Translations under genes and position numbers: made by a program
Origin: Actinomycetota bacterium
Lineage (GTDB): Bacteria; Actinomycetota; Acidimicrobiia; IMCC26256; VFJJ01
Length of the DNA stretch: 53,068 nucleotides
NCBI GenBank assembly: GCA_009886115.1
Contig: VFJJ01000075.1
Span: forward strand, 1 to 53,068
Reading direction: 5' to 3'
Shown: positions 34,429 to 42,604 of the stretch, piece by piece
How the letters are laid out: each line of letters starts with the position of its first letter
Numbering within the stretch: the stretch's first letter is position 1
The notes under the pieces: generated by a model
The model's input: the letters and a program-made list of their open reading frames with translations, nothing else
Told to the model about the DNA's origin: nothing
The model's database searches: none

Positions 34429-35195
34429 CGAGGGCTCGTGACGTCGGGGCCGCTCGACCGGGAGAGCGCCGTGACCGCAGTGAGGTCGTCCTCGGTGAGG
34501 ATGCCGTCGACGATCCGCACCCGCCGCTGGGCCCGGCGGCTCACCGCTTCGTCGTGGGTGATCACGATGATCGTGAGCCCGTCGGCGCGCAAGCCGTCGA
34601 ACAGGTCGAGGAGCGCTTCGGTGTTCTTGGAGTCGAGGTTGCCCGTGGGCTCGTCGCACAGCAGCAGGCTGGGTGAAGCCACGAGCGCCCGGGCCATCGC
34701 CACGCGTTGGCGCTCGCCACCCGAGAGCTTGGTCGGCTTGAAACCCAGCCGGGAGTCGAGGCCGACCTTGTGCAACGCGGCCTCGGCCCGTTCTCGACGC
34801 CCCTTGCGATCGCCGCGCCGGTACAGCTCGGCCAGCATCACGTTCTCCTCGACCGTCCGGTGCGCGAGCAGGTGGAAGGTCTGGAACACGAACCCGATCT
34901 TCTGCCCCCGCAATGCGGCGCGCTGGCCGTCCTTGAGGGTCGCCACGTCGATGCCGTCGAGCAGGAACTGCCCGCTCGTGTGCCGGTCGAGGCAGCCGAC
35001 GATGTTCAACAGCGTTGATTTCCCGGACCCCGAGGGGCCGACGACCGACACGTAGTCGCCGGGATCGACGATGAGGTTCACGCCCTCGAGCGCCACGACG
35101 GGGGGCTCGCTGGCGAAGACCTTGCCGACATCCCGGAGCTCGACGACGGGGACGATCGGGTTCACGGCAACGGTGCTCGGCGTGTCGAGCCTCAT
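34425..35195 (-). CDS. ABC transporter ATP-binding protein (MacB/LolD type)
   Basis: 256 residues. Walker A GPSGSGKST, Q-loop FVFQTFHLL, signature LSGGERQRVAMARAL, Walker B LLLCDEPTGNLD, and the switch His in IVITHDE. The TGNLDS sequence is typical of the LolD/MacB group. Both ends overlap neighbouring genes by four bases (adaptor upstream, permease downstream), so the three genes form one translationally coupled operon. Confidence 0.93.
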   Translation of the reverse strand: MRLDTPSTVAVNPIVPVVELRDVGKVFASEPPVVALEGVNLIVDPGDYVSVVGPSGSGKSTLLNIVGCLDRHTSGQFLLDGIDVATLKDGQRAALRGQKIGFVFQTFHLLAHRTVEENVMLAELYRRGDRKGRRERAEAALHKVGLDSRLGFKPTKLSGGERQRVAMARALVASPSLLLCDEPTGNLDSKNTEALLDLFDGLRADGLTIIVITHDEAVSRRAQRRVRIVDGILTEDDLTAVTALSRSSGPDVTSPR

Positions 35196-37096
35196 CCTTG
35201 CCCCGCAACGCTGGCCTCGGTGGTGCCGTTGCTCGAATCTGTCTCGGCGCCGTCACGGGCGCCCACACCCACGACCACCCGGTCGCCCTCGGCGATGGCG
35301 GCGCCTTCGAGCGCCGTGATCTGCACGTAGCCCTGCGCTGCGAGTCCGGGTTCGACCTTCACCAGGCGGGTCGTCCCGTCGGGCAGCTCGATCTCGACCC
35401 GGCTGGAGCCGTCGGCCGATGCCGAGACCGCAGCGAGCGGGACGGCGAGCACCGCCTCGTCGCCCGTCGAGCGGACCGGGATGGTGATCTTCACCGGAGC
35501 CCCGTTGAGCTGCTGGGCCAGCTCGGAATCGTCGGGGGTGATCTCGACGTAGACGTGCTGGGCGTCGAGGCCTTTGGTGCCGGGCCTGGAGTCGATGAAC
35601 GAGATGGTCCCACCGAGCACGATGCCGAAGTCGGTCGACTCGACCTCGACGACGTCGTCCTCGGCGATGAGGTCGCGGTCGGCGACCTGGACCGAAGCGT
35701 CGACGGCGAGCCGTGAACCGGTGACCGTCATGATCTCGCCGCTCACGGCATCGCCCCTTCGGACCTTGACCGAGTCGATGCGGACGGGAAGCGTGGGCAG
35801 GAACAGCACCTCGCCCGCGGGCAGGCTCACGCCGACCGTCACCGAGTACTCGGCGAGGTCCTGCTCGGCCTGGTCGCGAGCCCGACTGGCTGTGGCCACT
35901 CCCTCTCGCACCGCTGTCAGATCGCGGGGAGCGTCGAGCTGTTCGAGACTCAGCTCGGCCAGACGCAGTGCATCCTGGGCCGAGCGCACCGAAGCGGCGC
36001 TGGTCTCGGGCTGCCTGGTCTGCGCCGTCTGCGCGTCACGAAGCGCTTGCTCGGCGCCGGTCAGCGTCGAGGTCGCCTCGTTGTGCGCGACGACGGCCTG
36101 CGCCGCCTCGGCGGCTGCCGTCGACGCCGCTTGGCTCAGCGAGGCGATCCCCTGGGCGGTCCACGGATTCCCGGTTTCCGGGTTGGGCGTGTTCGCAGCT
36201 TGCTGGGCCTGGGCCGAGGCCAGGGCGTCGGCGGCAGCCGTTCTGGCCGCGGCCGAGCTGTCACGGGCGCCGGTGGCTGCGGTGAGCGCGGTTCTGGCGG
36301 CATCTCGGGCCTGGGTACGGGAGGTGACGTCAGCCGCGGACTGCCTGAGCGCGTCGTCGGCGCGGCGTGTCGCTTCGGTGAGCGCGTCCTGGGCCGAGCG
36401 CACCCCCACCTCGGCCTGGAGGCGCTCCGACTCGGTCGGCGGCTTGTTGGCGTCGCTCAGGGCCTTGTTGGCCTGGGTGAGACCTTGCTGGGCTGCGGTC
36501 ACGGCCGAACGCAACGAGCGGAGCTGTGTCTGCTGGTCGGTGGTGAGGCCCTGGGCCGCGTAGCCCTTCGACTCGTACCACGCGGCCACCGCGGCCTGGG
36601 CGGCGGCGTCGTAGATGCCATCGACCGGGCCGGGGTCGAAGCCGAACCGAACCAGCGCGTCCTCGACCTGCTTCACGTCGTCACCGGTCGCCCCGGGCGT
36701 GATCGGACGGTACATCGGCTGGTCGCCCTGCACGGCGAACACGGGACGGCCCGATACCTCGAGCACGGTCGAGTTGTCGTCGATCGTGTCGCCCTGCTCG
36801 GGTGCGACCGTCACCGTCGCCGAGCCGGCGCCGGCACCGCCCGACGAGGTTCCCGTGCCCACCGAGCCGGCCAGCGCAACGGGGGTCGGCTCGTCGTAGC
36901 GGACGGTGCCTCGCACGATGAGGTTCGACGAGAGCGTGCGCTCCTCGACGGGGACGGTGATGCGTGAGGCCGGCGGGGCGTCGGCCTCGGCGGCAGCGTC
37001 GGCCGATGACTTCACGTTCCGGCCGAGCGCCCACCCTCCGGCTGCGGCGCCCACCACCGCGGCCAGGGTCACCGCCACCACTGCATTGCGACGCAT
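35192..37096 (-). CDS. ABC-export adaptor (HlyD type) with peptidoglycan-binding domain
   Basis: 634 residues from ATG 37096, preceded by AGGAGCAGTG. One N-terminal membrane helix (VAVTLAAVVGAAAGGWAL). A beta-barrel/lipoyl start (VEERTLSSNLIVRGTV) is interrupted at about residues 120-185 by a peptidoglycan-binding type 1 domain (PGATGDDVKQVEDALVRFGF, DGIYDAAAQAAVAAW). A long Ala/Gln/Asp-rich coiled coil runs from about 190 to 420, and the beta domains resume (LFLPTLPVRIDSVKVRRGDAV). It links the MacB-type pump to the wall. In actinobacteria such adaptors sometimes serve peptide or antibiotic export. Confidence 0.85.
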   Translation of the reverse strand: MRRNAVVAVTLAAVVGAAAGGWALGRNVKSSADAAAEADAPPASRITVPVEERTLSSNLIVRGTVRYDEPTPVALAGSVGTGTSSGGAGAGSATVTVAPEQGDTIDDNSTVLEVSGRPVFAVQGDQPMYRPITPGATGDDVKQVEDALVRFGFDPGPVDGIYDAAAQAAVAAWYESKGYAAQGLTTDQQTQLRSLRSAVTAAQQGLTQANKALSDANKPPTESERLQAEVGVRSAQDALTEATRRADDALRQSAADVTSRTQARDAARTALTAATGARDSSAAARTAAADALASAQAQQAANTPNPETGNPWTAQGIASLSQAASTAAAEAAQAVVAHNEATSTLTGAEQALRDAQTAQTRQPETSAASVRSAQDALRLAELSLEQLDAPRDLTAVREGVATASRARDQAEQDLAEYSVTVGVSLPAGEVLFLPTLPVRIDSVKVRRGDAVSGEIMTVTGSRLAVDASVQVADRDLIAEDDVVEVESTDFGIVLGGTISFIDSRPGTKGLDAQHVYVEITPDDSELAQQLNGAPVKITIPVRSTGDEAVLAVPLAAVSASADGSSRVEIELPDGTTRLVKVEPGLAAQGYVQITALEGAAIAEGDRVVVGVGARDGAETDSSNGTTEASVAGQG

Positions 37097-37155
37097 CGGA
37101 TCACTGCTCCTGATCTCTGGTCTGGGACGGGGAGCTCGCCGGGGAGCCCGCCGGG

Positions 37156-37455
37156 TCAGCCTTCGGCCTGGTTGGCGAGCTCGGGATGAGAGTCGAGGAA
37201 GCGCTGCTCGTACTCGGGACGAACCTCCTCGAGCACGGGGCCGGTCGTTTCGGCCGAGCACTCAGCGTCGGCCTTGCTCAGCGCCAGCTCCTCGGCCCGG
37301 AGCGCATCGAGCGCCGACCGGTCGATGGTGGTGGTCGTCGCGTCGCCTTCGCGGGGGCCACGTCGGTGTCCTCCACGCTTTGGACGATCACCACACCGCC
37401 GCTGGCACCCGGCAGTCCCTCGGTGGCGGCACGACAGGCTGTGGAACGGGTTCAT
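37156..37455 (-). pseudogene. Frameshifted fragment related to the downstream HPEL lipoprotein
   Basis: The last 50 codons (ALRAEELALSKADAECS, then VRPEYEQRFLDSHPELANQ) match the C terminus of the lipoprotein at 37596 (ELELARADLLDC, RAEYQEQFLIDHPELVLANQ). Upstream, the plausible protein continues in a different frame (ACRAATEGLPGASGG, VVIVQSVEDTDVAPAKA), which points to one frameshift near 37335, and that frame soon meets a stop. No signal peptide remains. AGGGGA before the ATG at 37455 could still allow expression of a short product in the other frame. Confidence 0.5.
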
Positions 37456-37595
37456 GAGCGGTCCCCTGACGAAGTGGATCAACGGTGTCGAAACCGTTGT
37501 GCCACAGCAGCTGTCAAGAACCTGTGAGGAGCGCGTGGAGGACCGCTGTGGACCGCCCGGCCTCGACTGATCGAGCGTGATCGGACTGCTCACGT

Positions 37596-38699
37596 TCACT
37601 GGTTGGCCAGGACGAGCTCGGGGTGATCGATCAGGAACTGCTCCTGGTACTCGGCCCTGATGTCACGGGTCGTCTCGTCGAGGTCCTTCCCGCAGTCGAG
37701 GAGGTCGGCCCGGGCCAGCTCCAGCTCACGCTCCTGCAGACGGGCCAGGCCCTCGGGATCCTTGGGCTCCGGGGTCTCGAAGCCGCCCGGCGCGGGTGCC
37801 GCGACGGTCGCCACGGTGACCCCGTCGCCGCCTCCGTCATCGGAGAAGGAGTCGGAGAACCCGTCGGCGATGATCGTTTCCGTGGCGAACCCGTCGCCTC
37901 CCTCGTTCCAGCCCATCACCTCGCTGAGGCGGGTGCTGAGCTCGTTGTAGATGTCCTCGCGCGACTGGAAATCGGGGAAGCCCTTGTCGGCCATGCACTC
38001 GCGCCAGTTCTTCTGGGCGTCGACGATGCGGGAGTCGGCTGCGATGCGGGTCTCGAGCTCCTGAACGGCCGTGCCCAGCTCCTCTTGGAGCTCGAAGTCG
38101 CCGAACACCTCGGCCGAGGCGATTCCCTGACAGCCCTGCGGGGTCGGCGGCTCCTCGGATTCGGGGTCGAAGTCGCTGAAATCGCCGTACAGGTCCTTGT
38201 AGTAGGCCTCCTGGTCAGAGGTCGAGAGGGCCTGCACGTACTCCTGGTTGGGATCGACGAACTCGCTGGCGGGCCCGCCCGAGAAGTCGCCGTACAGCTC
38301 GGTCTCGTGGCCGATCGCCGTCGAGAGGAGGTAGCCCCAGTCTTCAGCCACCTCGTCGGGGCTCAGGGTGTTGATGAGCCCCGAGGTTGGGGCTCCCTGG
38401 AACTGGCCCGAGTAGTCGACGGGCGTGTACTCCCACCCCAGCGCCGTCATGCAGTCGCGGACCATGTCCTCGACCTCCAGCTGCTTGCGCTCCGACGACT
38501 CCTGATTGCCGTAGATCGCCTCGAAGAACGCCTGGTCGGGATAGGTCGTGTCGGTCGCAGTGGCACCGTCACCCTCACCGCCGGCGGTCTCGACGCTGTC
38601 ACCGCCACCACATCCGGCGACGAGCCCGACCGTCGCGGTCAGGGCGACGCCGAGCCGCACGAGGCAAGACCGTCGCCGACTCGAGGAGCTGGGGTACAT
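37596..38699 (-). CDS. Acidic lipoprotein of unknown function (ends in HPELVLANQ)
   Basis: 367 residues from ATG 38699 after GGAGGG. Signal peptide with lipobox LVAGC, a Gly/Asp/Thr linker, and a mainly helical acidic body containing four Cys (DCMTALGWEYT, QGCQGIA, NWRECMADKGFPDF, LLDCGKDLD). The motif W-x-x-C-M-A-D-K-G-F-P is common in actinobacterial secreted proteins of unknown role. The C terminus RAEYQEQFLIDHPEL recurs in decayed form at 37156 and 39117. No enzyme signature is seen. Confidence 0.75.
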   Translation of the reverse strand: MYPSSSSRRRSCLVRLGVALTATVGLVAGCGGGDSVETAGGEGDGATATDTTYPDQAFFEAIYGNQESSERKQLEVEDMVRDCMTALGWEYTPVDYSGQFQGAPTSGLINTLSPDEVAEDWGYLLSTAIGHETELYGDFSGGPASEFVDPNQEYVQALSTSDQEAYYKDLYGDFSDFDPESEEPPTPQGCQGIASAEVFGDFELQEELGTAVQELETRIAADSRIVDAQKNWRECMADKGFPDFQSREDIYNELSTRLSEVMGWNEGGDGFATETIIADGFSDSFSDDGGGDGVTVATVAAPAPGGFETPEPKDPEGLARLQERELELARADLLDCGKDLDETTRDIRAEYQEQFLIDHPELVLANQ

Positions 38700-38731
38700 G
38701 GGGGTCCCTCCGTGGTCGAGTGACTCGCGTC

Positions 38732-38764
38732 GAACCGTCCGGTTCACTGCCGATTCGTACCCTA
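38732..38764 (-). promoter_or_regulatory. Promoter and palindrome upstream of the HPEL lipoprotein
   Basis: TAGGGT (minus strand, 38764-38759) is a likely -10 element, putting transcription start near 38752. GAACCG (38732-38737) and CGGTTC (38740-38745) form a perfect inverted repeat with a 2-base centre just inside the leader; it may be an operator. Confidence 0.4.
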
Positions 38765-38863
38765 AGACGCCCAGCCCCTCGCTGCGGTTCCCAGATCCCG
38801 CGAACACCGCAGATCTCCCGGTGGCCTCTCAAGTGCCTCTTCCCGAGGGCCGATGCTGCGGCT

Positions 38864-38869
38864 CATACT
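38864..38869 (+). promoter_or_regulatory. -10 element CATACT of a leaderless promoter
   Basis: CATACT lies six bases before the GTG at 38876, supporting the short gene that follows. Confidence 0.45.
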
Positions 38870-38875
38870 GCCGCG

Positions 38876-39043
38876 GTGAACACTCTCCCCGTTGTGCGCG
38901 GTGCCTTGGGCTACGTCGCCCGCCCCGGCCTCGGCCCCCTCGAGCGCTGCCGAGCCGGTACTGCCGGCGTGCTCCGCCTGATCCGCCGTGAGCACCGCCA
39001 GCTCGTCTGGCTCACCTCCCTGGCCCTCTTCATCACCCGCTGA
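38876..39043 (+). CDS. Small basic protein (55 residues)
   Basis: GTG 38876 to TGA 39043. The product begins MNTLPVVRGALGYVARPG, contains LERCRAGTAGVLRLIRREHRQ and ends with a hydrophobic LVWLTSLALFITR tail. It is Arg-rich and amphipathic, and could be membrane-associated or part of a small regulatory complex. A leaderless-type promoter in front supports it, but I know no family. It is transcribed divergently from the HPEL lipoprotein gene. Confidence 0.5.
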   Translation: MNTLPVVRGALGYVARPGLGPLERCRAGTAGVLRLIRREHRQLVWLTSLALFITR

Positions 39044-39116
39044 TCCCGGCGAGTCCCTCGGCGCCACCGGGCGACGCGGGAGGGAAAACGGTTCGGGGGT
39101 CGCAGCGCAGCAGCGG

Positions 39117-39424
39117 TCACTCAGACGGTTGCTGGAACAGCTCGGGATGCTCGTCCACGGAGCGCTGCTCGGCTCGATCCTCGAGCCTGGTCACCGTGCT
39201 GATCCGCACGAGCCCGCGCTGGATCCGCTCCACCCAGTCCGGGGCATCGGGGCTCGACCCCAGGCGCACCGGAGCGGACGTGTCGATGAGCCAGCCTGTC
39301 CACGCCACGCGCTGGCCATGACCTCGGGGTCCCCCAGGTCGGCGATGGTGTCGGCCAACGACGTGAGATCGGAGACGCAGACCTCGACCGACGTGGCCTG
39401 GCGCTCGCGGGCCAACGTGAGCAT
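39117..39424 (-). pseudogene. vapBC toxin-antitoxin relic fused to an HPEL tail
   Basis: From 39424 the minus strand encodes [20 protein letters not shown] followed by ASAWR, matching the C terminus of VapB antitoxins. In the next frame, entered around 39308, it encodes [20 protein letters not shown] and ISTVTRLE, the N terminus of a VapC PIN-domain toxin with its first catalytic Asp. After VTRLE the toxin breaks off and the frame continues [17 protein letters not shown], which resembles the lipoprotein tail at 37596. The DNA binding part of VapB and most of VapC are missing, so this is a dead module. Confidence 0.6.
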
Positions 39425-39481
39425 CAGCGTTCCCCGCAGTTGAGGTCAGCGTTCCACGCACAGATCATCAGCGTTTCGCGG

Positions 39482-39487
39482 TAGCAT
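39482..39487 (+). promoter_or_regulatory. -10 element TAGCAT of a leaderless promoter
   Basis: TAGCAT lies six bases before the GTG at 39494. Confidence 0.55.
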
Positions 39488-39493
39488 CGAGCT

Positions 39494-40732
39494 GTGATCG
39501 AGCGTCATCTGTTGCGCGTGGCCGAGGAATCGTTGCGGGGGTTCCGGGTCACGGTCATCAACGGACCGAGGCAGTCTGGCAAGACGACCTTGGTGAAGCA
39601 GTTGGTCGAGGGGTCCGGGAGTTACTGGAGCCTGGATGACGAGTCGGTCCGTACCGCAGCCCGGCTGGACCCCCACGGGTTTGTCGAACAGGGCAGCTCT
39701 CCCATGGCGATCGACGAGGTGCAGCGCGGCGGCAACGATGTGGTGCTCGCGGTCAAGTCGACGGTCGACCGCCGCAAAGATCGTGGCCAGTTCGTATTGG
39801 CCGGGTCGACCCGCTTCTTGTCGGTGCCCCAGCTGTCGGAGTCGTTGGCTGGTCGTGCCGAGATCTTGGACCTCTGGCCGTTCTCGCAGGGAGAGCTGGC
39901 GGGTGTGCGCGAGACGTTCCTCGACACGTTGCTCAACGATCCCGATGAGCTGGTCCGTCGACGGTTCGAGACCGTCGATCGTCAGGTGTTGTTCGGTCGA
40001 GTGGTGCGGGGTGGATTTCCCGAGCTCATCGACGCGTCCTCGGCGCCGGCAGCGCGTTGGCATCGGAATTACCTGCGGACCGTGGTCGAGCGCGACGTCG
40101 TGGAGGCCTCGTCGATCACGCAGGCCGAGGAGCTGCCGAAGATGTTGCGCTTGCTCGCTGCGAACAGTTCGGGGGAGATGGTGACGGCTCGGCTCGCCGG
40201 CGATAGCGGGATGAGCGCGGACACGGTCGCTCGATACGTGGGCTTGCTGGAGCTCGTCGGGCTCGTGGTGCGGGTCAGGGCGTGGACACCGAGCCTGACG
40301 AGCCGCGAGAAGCGCCATTCGAAGGTGGTGATCGCCGATACCGGTCTGGCCTGCGCGTTGCTCGGCCGAAGTGCGAACGACCTCGGTATGGCGACGAGCT
40401 CGTTGACTGGTCCGATGCTCGAGTCCTTCGTGACGATGGAGCTGGTCAAGCAACGCGGCTGGTCGGACCGGCAACCGACGATTCGTCACTGGCGAGACCG
40501 CAACGGTGCCGAGGTCGATCTCATCGTCGAGGACGACAGCGGCCGAATCGCCGGTATCGAGGTGAAGGCCACATCCTCGGTGTCACGAGGCGACGTGAAG
40601 CACCTCCACGTTCTCCGCGACAAGCTCAGCGACCGGTTTGCTGCGGGTGTCGTGCTCTACCTCGGGGACCGGGTCGTGCCGCTCGGGGAGCGGATCTGGG
40701 CGCTCCCCGTCCCCATCCTCTGGGCAGACTGA
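39494..40732 (+). CDS. AAA-type ATPase with DUF4143 domain
   Basis: 412 residues from GTG 39494. Walker A GPRQSGKTT, Walker B-like SPMAIDEVQ, then QFVLAGSTRF, and a C-terminal DUF4143 region with DTGLACALLG and a PD-(D/E)xK-like nuclease-fold segment (NGAEVDLIVEDD, IAGIEVKA). This AAA_14/DUF4143 family is widespread in bacteria and archaea, horizontally mobile, and often found near toxin-antitoxin or defence genes; its cellular role is unsettled. The vapBC relic directly upstream fits an accessory insertion spot. Confidence 0.88.
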   Translation: MIERHLLRVAEESLRGFRVTVINGPRQSGKTTLVKQLVEGSGSYWSLDDESVRTAARLDPHGFVEQGSSPMAIDEVQRGGNDVVLAVKSTVDRRKDRGQFVLAGSTRFLSVPQLSESLAGRAEILDLWPFSQGELAGVRETFLDTLLNDPDELVRRRFETVDRQVLFGRVVRGGFPELIDASSAPAARWHRNYLRTVVERDVVEASSITQAEELPKMLRLLAANSSGEMVTARLAGDSGMSADTVARYVGLLELVGLVVRVRAWTPSLTSREKRHSKVVIADTGLACALLGRSANDLGMATSSLTGPMLESFVTMELVKQRGWSDRQPTIRHWRDRNGAEVDLIVEDDSGRIAGIEVKATSSVSRGDVKHLHVLRDKLSDRFAAGVVLYLGDRVVPLGERIWALPVPILWAD

Positions 40733-40885
40733 ATCGACCGTCGACCACCGGGGTTTGTAGCACGACGGCATAACGGAGTCGTTGGGCCCACTGCTTCGAA
40801 TCCGACGCGGGTCACGGGCTGGCCGCGCCCATGATGGCGGTCGTGCGCCCCTCAGGAACTCTGTAGGGCGGGGCTCATCAATCTG

Positions 40886-40923
40886 CTCTAGGTTCCCTGG
40901 CTCTAGGTTCCCTGGCTCTAGGG
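40886..40923 (+). repeat. Tandem repeat, 15-bp unit CTCTAGGTTCCCTGG, 2.5 copies
   Basis: Two perfect copies (40886-40900, 40901-40915) plus a partial third. It lies 37 bases upstream of the thiolase-like gene, inside the 227-base gap after the DUF4143 gene. I see no other feature in that gap. Confidence 0.92.
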
Positions 40924-40959
40924 CCGAGGAAGCGGACCAGATCACCCCGGGGGGAATGC

Positions 40960-42141
40960 ATGGCAGGAGGGGACAGGACGCCGGTCATCGTGGGGGTCGG
41001 GCTGAGTGACGCGCCGATCGCGCCGCATCTCGACGGCGTCGGCCATCACGTGCAGGCGATGCAGCGGGCGCTCGACGACTGCGGCCTGGCCAAGAGCGAG
41101 ATCGACGGGTACATGAGCGCCGGTGGAGCGGGGCCCATGGTCGACGACGCCGTGAACATGGCCGAGTACCTGAAGATCGAGCACCGCTACCTCGACGGCA
41201 CCATGACGGGCGGCTCGTCGTACGAGTTCCTCGTGCAGCACGCAGCGGCGGCCATCAAGGACGGGCTCTGCGACACCGTGCTGTGCACGTACGGCTCGAG
41301 CCTGCTCACGACGTCGGGACGGACGCTGGGGAGCAAGGGGTTCCACGTTCCCGGCCAGCGCGTCGCCGGTCCCACCAAGTGGGAGGCGCCGTACGGCAAC
41401 GTGCTCATCGGCTCGTACGCCATGGCGGCCAAGCGGCACATGCACCAGTACGGGACCAAGCCCGAGCACCTGGCCCAGATCGCCGTCGACGCCCGCTACC
41501 ACGCGTCGCTCAACCCGAACGCGCTCTACCGGACGCCGCTCACGATCGACGACGTGCTCGGCTCGAGGATGATCGCCGACCCGTTGCACAAGCTCGACTG
41601 CTGCGTGATCTCCGACGGCGGCGGTGCGTTCATCATGACGACCGCCGAACGGGCCCGCGACCTCAAGCAGGCGCCCATCTACATCCTGGGCGCGGCCGGC
41701 ACGTCGAGTCACTGGAGCATCAGCCAGATGGAGGACTTCACGACCACCGCTGCCGCGGTCGCCGGGCCGGAGGCCTTCCGGCGCGCCGGGCTCACGCCAG
41801 CCGACGTCGACGTGCTCCACTTCTACGACAGCTTCACGATCACGGCCTTGCTGATGCTCGAAGACCTGGGTTTCTGCGCCAAGGGCGAGGGCGGCCCGTT
41901 CGTCGAGGACGGCAAGCTCCGCATCGGCGGGTCGCATCCGATGAACCCCGACGGCGGCGGGCTGTCGTCGTGCCATCCCGGCATGCGGGGCATCTTCTTG
42001 CTCGTCGAGGCCGTTCGCCAGCTTCGGGGTCAGGCCGGTCCGTTCCAGGTGCCCGACGCCGAGGTCGCGATCGCTTGCGGATCGGGTGGCTGGCTGAGCT
42101 GTCTGGGCGTCGTGCTGCTCGGCAACCAGGCCCCGGCGTGA
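40960..42141 (+). CDS. Thiolase-like lipid-transfer/aldolase protein, second copy
   Basis: 393 residues. Thiolase fold: TPVIVGVGLSDAP, CDTVLCTYGSSLL, then DVDVLHFYDSFTITALLMLEDLGFC (quoted in part: HFYDSFTI) and GGSHPMNPDGGGLSSCHPG. The thiolase nucleophile is absent from the usual place (TMTGGSSYEFL). HFYDSFTI carries the Tyr conserved in Ltp-type aldolases. The operon order Ltp-like, DUF35, acyl-CoA dehydrogenase resembles parts of the mycobacterial igr operon for propionyl side-chain removal from sterols. Related to the protein at 24735 but clearly diverged from it. Confidence 0.82.
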   Translation: MAGGDRTPVIVGVGLSDAPIAPHLDGVGHHVQAMQRALDDCGLAKSEIDGYMSAGGAGPMVDDAVNMAEYLKIEHRYLDGTMTGGSSYEFLVQHAAAAIKDGLCDTVLCTYGSSLLTTSGRTLGSKGFHVPGQRVAGPTKWEAPYGNVLIGSYAMAAKRHMHQYGTKPEHLAQIAVDARYHASLNPNALYRTPLTIDDVLGSRMIADPLHKLDCCVISDGGGAFIMTTAERARDLKQAPIYILGAAGTSSHWSISQMEDFTTTAAAVAGPEAFRRAGLTPADVDVLHFYDSFTITALLMLEDLGFCAKGEGGPFVEDGKLRIGGSHPMNPDGGGLSSCHPGMRGIFLLVEAVRQLRGQAGPFQVPDAEVAIACGSGGWLSCLGVVLLGNQAPA

Positions 42142-42166
42142 GCACGGCAACGACGAGGAGCGTGCG

Positions 42167-42604
42167 ATGACCGTGAACATGAACCGCCGACCGCTGCCAC
42201 AGGTGGCCGACCCGATCGCCGAGGAGTTCTTCGCCGGCTGCGCCAGGGGCGAGTTGCTCGTCCAGCAGTGCAGCGCCTGCGGGCACCGCCAGTTCTATCC
42301 CCGCTGGTGCTGCACCCAGTGCGCGGGCGCCGTCGGATGGATCGTGGGCTCGGGACGGGGCACCGTCCACACGTACACGGTCATCCGCCAGAACCACGCC
42401 GAGCCGTATCGCTCGGAGCTGCCGTATGTGGTCGCCATGATCGATCTCGAGGAGGGCCCTCGCATGATGAGCAACGTCACCGACATCGACCCCGACACGG
42501 TCACCATCGGGATGCCCGTCGAGGTGCACTTCGCGGCGTCCGACGACGGCGACGTGCACCTCCCGTTCTTCCGCCCAGTCGACGCCTCGCGGAGCCCGCG
42601 ATGA
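42167..42604 (+). CDS. DUF35 OB-fold/zinc-ribbon protein, second copy
   Basis: 145 residues. Zinc ribbon Cys pairs in QCSACGHRQF and CCTQCAG, then OB-fold GSGRGTVHTYTVIRQNH and LPYVVAMIDLEEGPRMMSNV. It starts 25 bases after the thiolase-like gene, and its TGA overlaps the ATG of the acyl-CoA dehydrogenase gene by four bases, so all three are likely co-translated. It should form the acyl-CoA-binding partner of the thiolase-like aldolase. Confidence 0.87.
   Translation: MTVNMNRRPLPQVADPIAEEFFAGCARGELLVQQCSACGHRQFYPRWCCTQCAGAVGWIVGSGRGTVHTYTVIRQNHAEPYRSELPYVVAMIDLEEGPRMMSNVTDIDPDTVTIGMPVEVHFAASDDGDVHLPFFRPVDASRSPR

Noticed and set aside
37470-37540. TTGACA on the minus strand as a -35 promoter element
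   Set aside because: No convincing -10 hexamer lies 16-18 bases downstream.
37456-37599. Extension of the 37156 fragment to a 147-codon gene starting at 37599
   Set aside because: The added N terminus is low in helix-forming and hydrophobic residues, lacks the signal peptide of its relative and has no ribosome binding site.
40772-40783. AACG-gagt-CGTT palindrome upstream of the thiolase-like operon as a KstR box
   Set aside because: The spacing (four bases between AACG and CGTT) and outer bases do not fit the KstR consensus.
40789-40810. CTTCGAATCCGAC resembling a tRNA T-loop, possible tRNA or att remnant
   Set aside because: The bases either side of TTCGAAT cannot form the T-stem and no acceptor or anticodon arm is found upstream.
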